From contig NZ_JACAOY010000001.1 in the NCBI RefSeq assembly GCF_013385985.1, forward strand, positions 1 to 43,115: 43,115 bases of DNA. Reading direction: 5' to 3'. This DNA is from Pseudomonas sp. B6002. Its GTDB lineage: Bacteria; Pseudomonadota; Gammaproteobacteria; Pseudomonadales; Pseudomonadaceae. The notes under the pieces are model-generated. The model was not told the DNA's origin, did no database searches, and saw only the letters and a program-made list of their open reading frames with translations. This document shows positions 41,734 to 43,115 of the stretch, in pieces; position 1 is the first letter of the stretch; each line of letters opens with the position of its first letter. Both the position numbers and the translations under genes were made by a program.

Positions 41734-42977
41734 TAAGCGCCGCGCCCCAGAGCGCTGGCCATGCTGGGTGCCAAGGGTAACGCAGGCAGCAACACCGCTT
41801 GCCAGGCATGGTACAGGTCGGGTTTGCCGCCCCAGATCTTGCTGCTGGGCAGGTTCTGCGGACTCAGTTCGTGATGCCAACTGCCGTGCAGACGGTCGAT
41901 GAAATGGGTTTCGCAGAACTCCCAGAAGCGTCGGTACCAGGTCTCGTAATGCAGCTCGCCGGTACGCTTGAGCAGCGCTTGCGCGGCGGCGCTGGCCTCG
42001 GCGTGGGTCCAGTGCAGGCGCTCACGCACCACGGGGCGCTGGCTCCAGTCCAGGGTGTAGACGATGCCGGGCGCACCGTCCACGGCCCAGGCGTACTCGC
42101 AGGCGCTGGCGAACAAGCCTTTGGCGTCGGTCACCAGCCAGTCCGGCGTGGCGAGCCCGGCCTGCAGGCGGGCGGCTTCCAGGTGCAGCACCAAGCGCGC
42201 CCATTCAAAACCGTGGCCGGGGGTGATGCCATAGGGGCGAAAGCCGTCGGCGGGGTTGTCTTCGTTGTAACCGAGCACGGGTCGCCAGCGGGCGTCGAAG
42301 TGCTCGATGACCATATGTTGGTTGCCAGCCGCATGGGTGTGGATAACACGCTCGACGATGCGCAACGCACGGTCCAGCCAGCGCGTGTCACCGGTGACAT
42401 CGGCCAGGGCCAGGAAGGCTTCGGTGGCGTGCATGTTGCTGTTGGCGCCACGGTAGGCTTCGATGCCGCTCCAGTCCTGGGCAAAGGACTCGAGCATCAC
42501 GCCCTCCTCCTCGCTCCAGAAGAACTGGTCGATGATATGGATGGCGTCGTTCAACAGATTCTGTGCGCCGGGCGCGCCGGCCACCACCGCCGAGCTGGCG
42601 GCGAGCGCGACGAACGCATGCAGGTAGGCTGCTTTGCCACGGTTGCCATCCCGCGCGTGAGGCGTGGCGAACCAACCACCGTGCTCGCTATCACGCAGGG
42701 GACCACTCAGGGCGGCCACACCGTGCGCTACCAAATCGGCATAACCGGGCAACCCCATGGCGTGGGCCATGGCAAAGCTGTGGGTCATGCGGGCGGTGCT
42801 CATGGTCTCGGCGTGGGCATCGGCGGGCAGTTGGCCATTGTCGTCCAGGTTGCCGAAGCCCTCGGGCAGTCGAGAGGCCTTGGCGAACGACAGCAGGCGC
42901 TGGCCTTCATTGGCGAGCCAGGCGTGATGGGCAGGTGCGTTCAGCCAACTGCTGGCAGGCAGTGGGTGGGTGGTCAT
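41718..42977 (-). CDS. AGE-family sugar epimerase/isomerase
   Basis: A 419-residue cytoplasmic protein of the N-acylglucosamine 2-epimerase family, an (alpha/alpha)6 barrel. Family segments include MTHSFAMAHAMG, GANSNMHATEAFLALADV, ITPGHGFEWARLVLHLE and HWTHAEASAAAQALL, with the catalytic-type histidines present. Relatives include D-mannose isomerase and cellobiose 2-epimerase. Its position just before gtsA, with a shared promoter design, suggests it makes a hexose such as fructose from mannose. The start at 42977 is supported by AAGGGCC and the AANAANAA motif. Its last codons overlap the gtsA regulatory dyad. Confidence 0.88.
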   Translation of the reverse strand: MTTHPLPASSWLNAPAHHAWLANEGQRLLSFAKASRLPEGFGNLDDNGQLPADAHAETMSTARMTHSFAMAHAMGLPGYADLVAHGVAALSGPLRDSEHGGWFATPHARDGNRGKAAYLHAFVALAASSAVVAGAPGAQNLLNDAIHIIDQFFWSEEEGVMLESFAQDWSGIEAYRGANSNMHATEAFLALADVTGDTRWLDRALRIVERVIHTHAAGNQHMVIEHFDARWRPVLGYNEDNPADGFRPYGITPGHGFEWARLVLHLEAARLQAGLATPDWLVTDAKGLFASACEYAWAVDGAPGIVYTLDWSQRPVVRERLHWTHAEASAAAQALLKRTGELHYETWYRRFWEFCETHFIDRLHGSWHHELSPQNLPSSKIWGGKPDLYHAWQAVLLPALPLAPSMASALGRGAYVTSW

Positions 42978-42986
42978 GGGTGGCCC

Positions 42987-42994
42987 TTATTATT
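42987..42994 (-). promoter_or_regulatory. Candidate Crc/Hfq site at the epimerase start
   Basis: The minus-strand sequence AATAATAA (AANAANAA) lies nine bases before the ATG, directly ahead of the ribosome-binding site. Confidence 0.5.
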
Positions 42995-43008
42995 TTTTGT
43001 GGGATGAC

Positions 43009-43077
43009 CGGAGTCTAAACAAGGGCGAGGTGGGGGCAAGTAACGAAGGGCAAGGGAAATGTCACCAGCCAGTGACA
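43009..43077 (-). promoter_or_regulatory. Promoter module A (epimerase)
   Basis: Read on the minus strand: the dyad TGTCAC-N6-GTGACA, then CCCTTCGTTAC, a -35-like TTGCCC, a 16-base spacer, and a -10-like TAGACT. It is the near-duplicate of the gtsA module, at a similar distance from its start codon. Confidence 0.6.
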
Positions 43078-43101
43078 ATCCCAAATAGGAGAGAGGGCAC
43101 T

Positions 43102-43115
43102 TGTAGTGAGCGGGC
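43102..43115. repeat. Start of a REP element cut by the window end
   Basis: TGTAGTGAGCGGGC is how the GCGGGCTTG-type REP of fluorescent pseudomonads begins; the remainder lies beyond the window. Confidence 0.5.

Overview
The window reads as chromosomal DNA of a fluorescent pseudomonad (Pseudomonas fluorescens group). I base this on high GC, many Pseudomonas-type REP palindromes, and several gene orders typical of the genus. These are fadD2-fadD1 divergent from an alpha/beta hydrolase and phaJ1, and hexR divergent from zwf-pgl-eda next to a hexose mutarotase, oprB and gtsABCD. No rRNA, tRNA, CRISPR array, prophage or insertion sequence was seen.

Layout. 1-4410: a LysR regulator divergent from a PACE-family efflux protein, a glutathione transferase, an MFS transporter with a highly structured leader, and an unknown protein. 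4558-7613: a soluble PAS-PAS chemoreceptor (BdlA-like), then a LysR regulator divergent from gstA. 7709-18653: ten genes, all on the minus strand, forming the most unusual part. In transcription order they are a tiny lysine-rich protein, a fatty-acid desaturase with a signal-less PhnD-like protein, an ECF sigma factor with its FecR regulator, a TonB transducer receptor, a betaine-type and a sulfonate-type binding protein, an ornithine-cyclodeaminase-like protein, and a histidine ammonia-lyase homologue without the Ala-Ser-Gly MIO triad. The receptor and the desaturase carry the same 31-base upstream element, which suggests one sigma-controlled regulon.

18749-22664: GNAT acetyltransferase with an in-frame 27-bp tandem duplication, an exported SAM methyltransferase-like protein, a YihY/BrkB membrane protein with a second peptide deformylase, CsbD, and an unknown protein. 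22841-28295: fatty-acid activation and processing (fadD1, fadD2, hydrolase, phaJ1). 28442-30538: a PA2169-family four-helix protein, DUF3820, and a class V aminotransferase-like protein.

30741-42977: glucose uptake and Entner-Doudoroff entry. OprB brings sugar across the outer membrane and GtsABCD across the inner one. Zwf, Pgl and Eda carry glucose 6-phosphate towards pyruvate, and HexR is the expected repressor. An AGE-family sugar epimerase lies just upstream of gtsA, and the two genes share a nearly duplicated 69-base promoter module. Four transcripts here (epimerase, gtsA, oprB, zwf) carry an AANAANAA motif close to the start codon, the signature of Crc/Hfq carbon catabolite repression.

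The best candidate for an undescribed system is the 7.7-18.7 kb block: an outer-membrane transducer, periplasmic binding proteins without their own permease, a MIO-less lyase and a desaturase under one candidate sigma-factor promoter. A speculative reading is uptake and breakdown of a trimethylated (betaine) amino acid such as ergothioneine or a relative.
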